NCBI GenBank assembly: GCA_021851165.1
Contig: JAJZJN010000007.1
Span: forward strand, 1-40,430
Direction of reading: 5' to 3'
DNA: 40,430 nucleotides
Source of the DNA: Actinomycetes bacterium
GTDB taxonomy: Bacteria; Actinomycetota; Acidimicrobiia; Acidimicrobiales; JAJZJN01
Position 1 is the stretch's first letter; every line of letters starts with the position of its first letter. The position numbers and the translations under genes are program-made. This document shows positions 39,058 to 40,430 of this stretch, in pieces. The notes under the pieces were generated by a model that did not search any database, was not told the origin of the DNA, and worked only from the letters and a program-made list of their open reading frames with translations.

Positions 39058-40020
39058 TTAGCTATGCTCCTGAACATCGAGCCAGCGCTCGAGATCTATC
39101 GCCGCGCTACAGCCGGAACCGGCCGCGGTTATTGCCTGGCGGTAGGTATCGTCCTGGACATCGCCACAGGCAAAAACACCCTCTACGCTTGTTCGTGTCC
39201 CACCATAAGTTTGTATATAGCCGTTCTCACGTAACTCCAATTGCCCATTGAATACGGCTGTCGAGGGAGCATGGCCAATCGCCACGAACACTCCTGATAC
39301 CTCAAGTATCGAGTCCTCGGCGGTAGAAAGGTCGTGTAGTGCTACGCCGGTGAGTTTGGATTCACCGAGAAGCTCAGTTACCACCGAATTCCACCTAAAC
39401 GAAATTTTCTCGTTCGAGAAAGCACGTTCTTGCATGATCTTGGAAGCTCGGAGCTCGGCTCGACGATGGACGATTGTCACACTGCGGACGAAACGTGTGA
39501 GGAACAGCGCCTCTTCAATGGCAGAGTCCCCCCCGCCTACCACCGCAACATCCTGCTCCCTGAAGAAGAACCCGTCGCAGGTGGCGCAAGTGGACAGACC
39601 ATGACCGAGCAGCCGGTTCTCCCCGGGCACTCCGAGCATCAGAGACTGGGCACCAGTAGCGATGATCAGGCTTGTCGCGACGACATCGGGTGCTGCGCCA
39701 GAGGCTTCCCCTGTCCAGATCTTGAAAGGGGGTGCTGATAGGTCTACACGTGTTGCCTTGCGTGTGTGGAAGTCCGCGCCGAAGCGTTTCGCCTGATCGC
39801 GCATCCGCGCCATCAGCTCGGGTCCCTCTATGCCCTCGACGAAGCCGGGGAAGTTCTCTATCTCGGTCGTTAGCATGAGCTGACCACCCGGCTGGTCACT
39901 CGTCGAGGACGGTTCCCCTTCGAGCACCAGTGGCTTCAGGTTGGCGCGCGCCGTATAGATGGCGGCGGTAAGCCCGGCAGGCCCTGAACCTAGTACTACG
40001 ACTTGACGCTGCTCACTCAT
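39058..40020 (-). CDS. trxB: Thioredoxin-disulfide reductase
   Basis: VVVLGSGPAGLTAAIYTARANLKPLVLEG; STCATCDGFFFREQDVAVVGGGDSAIEEALFL. Confidence 0.97.
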   Translation of the reverse strand: MSEQRQVVVLGSGPAGLTAAIYTARANLKPLVLEGEPSSTSDQPGGQLMLTTEIENFPGFVEGIEGPELMARMRDQAKRFGADFHTRKATRVDLSAPPFKIWTGEASGAAPDVVATSLIIATGAQSLMLGVPGENRLLGHGLSTCATCDGFFFREQDVAVVGGGDSAIEEALFLTRFVRSVTIVHRRAELRASKIMQERAFSNEKISFRWNSVVTELLGESKLTGVALHDLSTAEDSILEVSGVFVAIGHAPSTAVFNGQLELRENGYIQTYGGTRTSVEGVFACGDVQDDTYRQAITAAGSGCSAAIDLERWLDVQEHS

Positions 40021-40035
40021 CGATACTCCAATCCG

Positions 40036-40368
40036 TCATCTGGCATCCGTCTCTCGCCGGTAGCGGCGTGACCAGGCGAAGACGCCTGCAGCGCACAGCA
40101 GGGTACCCACCAGAGCGTCGGAAGCCCAGACCCTGTTCCCGAAGGCGTACACGTCGAGAAGTCGAACCGTTGCGACCGCGATCAGAACCGCGGTCACGAT
40201 CGCCATCGTCAGGACTATCACCCCGAAGACTACGGCACGTGCAGCCAGGACGACGGGGCGTATGGCCCGCTCGCGGATAGCCCTGACGACGTCTTCCAGG
40301 GAGTCGGCTAGGTGCGCGGGCCAGTCCCGTTGTGTAGACGTCGCCGTGCGCGAGTATCTGTCGTCCAT
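40036..40368 (-). CDS. Small membrane protein of unknown function (two predicted TM helices)
   Basis: VVLAARAVVFGVIVLTMAIVTAVLIAVATVRLLDVYAFGNRVWASDALVGTLLCAAGVFAWSRR. Confidence 0.65.
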   Translation of the reverse strand: MDDRYSRTATSTQRDWPAHLADSLEDVVRAIRERAIRPVVLAARAVVFGVIVLTMAIVTAVLIAVATVRLLDVYAFGNRVWASDALVGTLLCAAGVFAWSRRYRRETDAR

Positions 40369-40430
40369 GTCAAAGAGGCTAGCCGGAAGCCCGAGGAGCC
40401 ATGTCCCTGCCTGAGCCGACAGTCTTATAG

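Overview
Actinobacterial chromosome segment around the replication origin. The secreted-repeat protein at the left edge suggests an Acidimicrobiia-like organism; that is inference. The right half has the conserved order gyrA-gyrB-DUF721-recF-dnaN-dnaA // rpmH-rnpA-yidD-yidC-jag-rsmG-parA-parB-cwlM-like-trxA-trxB, with a candidate oriC unwinding module and two near-consensus parS sites. The left half is accessory: csp, an MmgE/PrpD-like protein, a beta-propeller protein, and a translationally coupled arsR-hyf-like group-4 [NiFe]-hydrogenase-type operon resembling M. tuberculosis Rv0081-Rv0087. It also carries TetR/MFS efflux genes, a type-IIIA P-type H+-ATPase, an APC permease and a decayed island at tRNA-Ile (frameshifted integrase, intact AbiEi-like antitoxin, truncated AbiEii-like toxin, transposase remnant). 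The most interesting points are: (i) the hydrogenase-like operon, whose large subunit keeps both CxxC pairs, has altered flanking residues and stops at the usual maturation cleavage position; (ii) the toxin gene cut by a transposase remnant; (iii) a DnaA-box/GC/DnaA-trio arrangement plus 42-bp direct repeats in the dnaN-dnaA gap; (iv) a CwlM-like pseudo-amidase; (v) an inverted-repeat-rich gap downstream of parB. All identifications come from reading motifs and synteny by eye; no database search was run.
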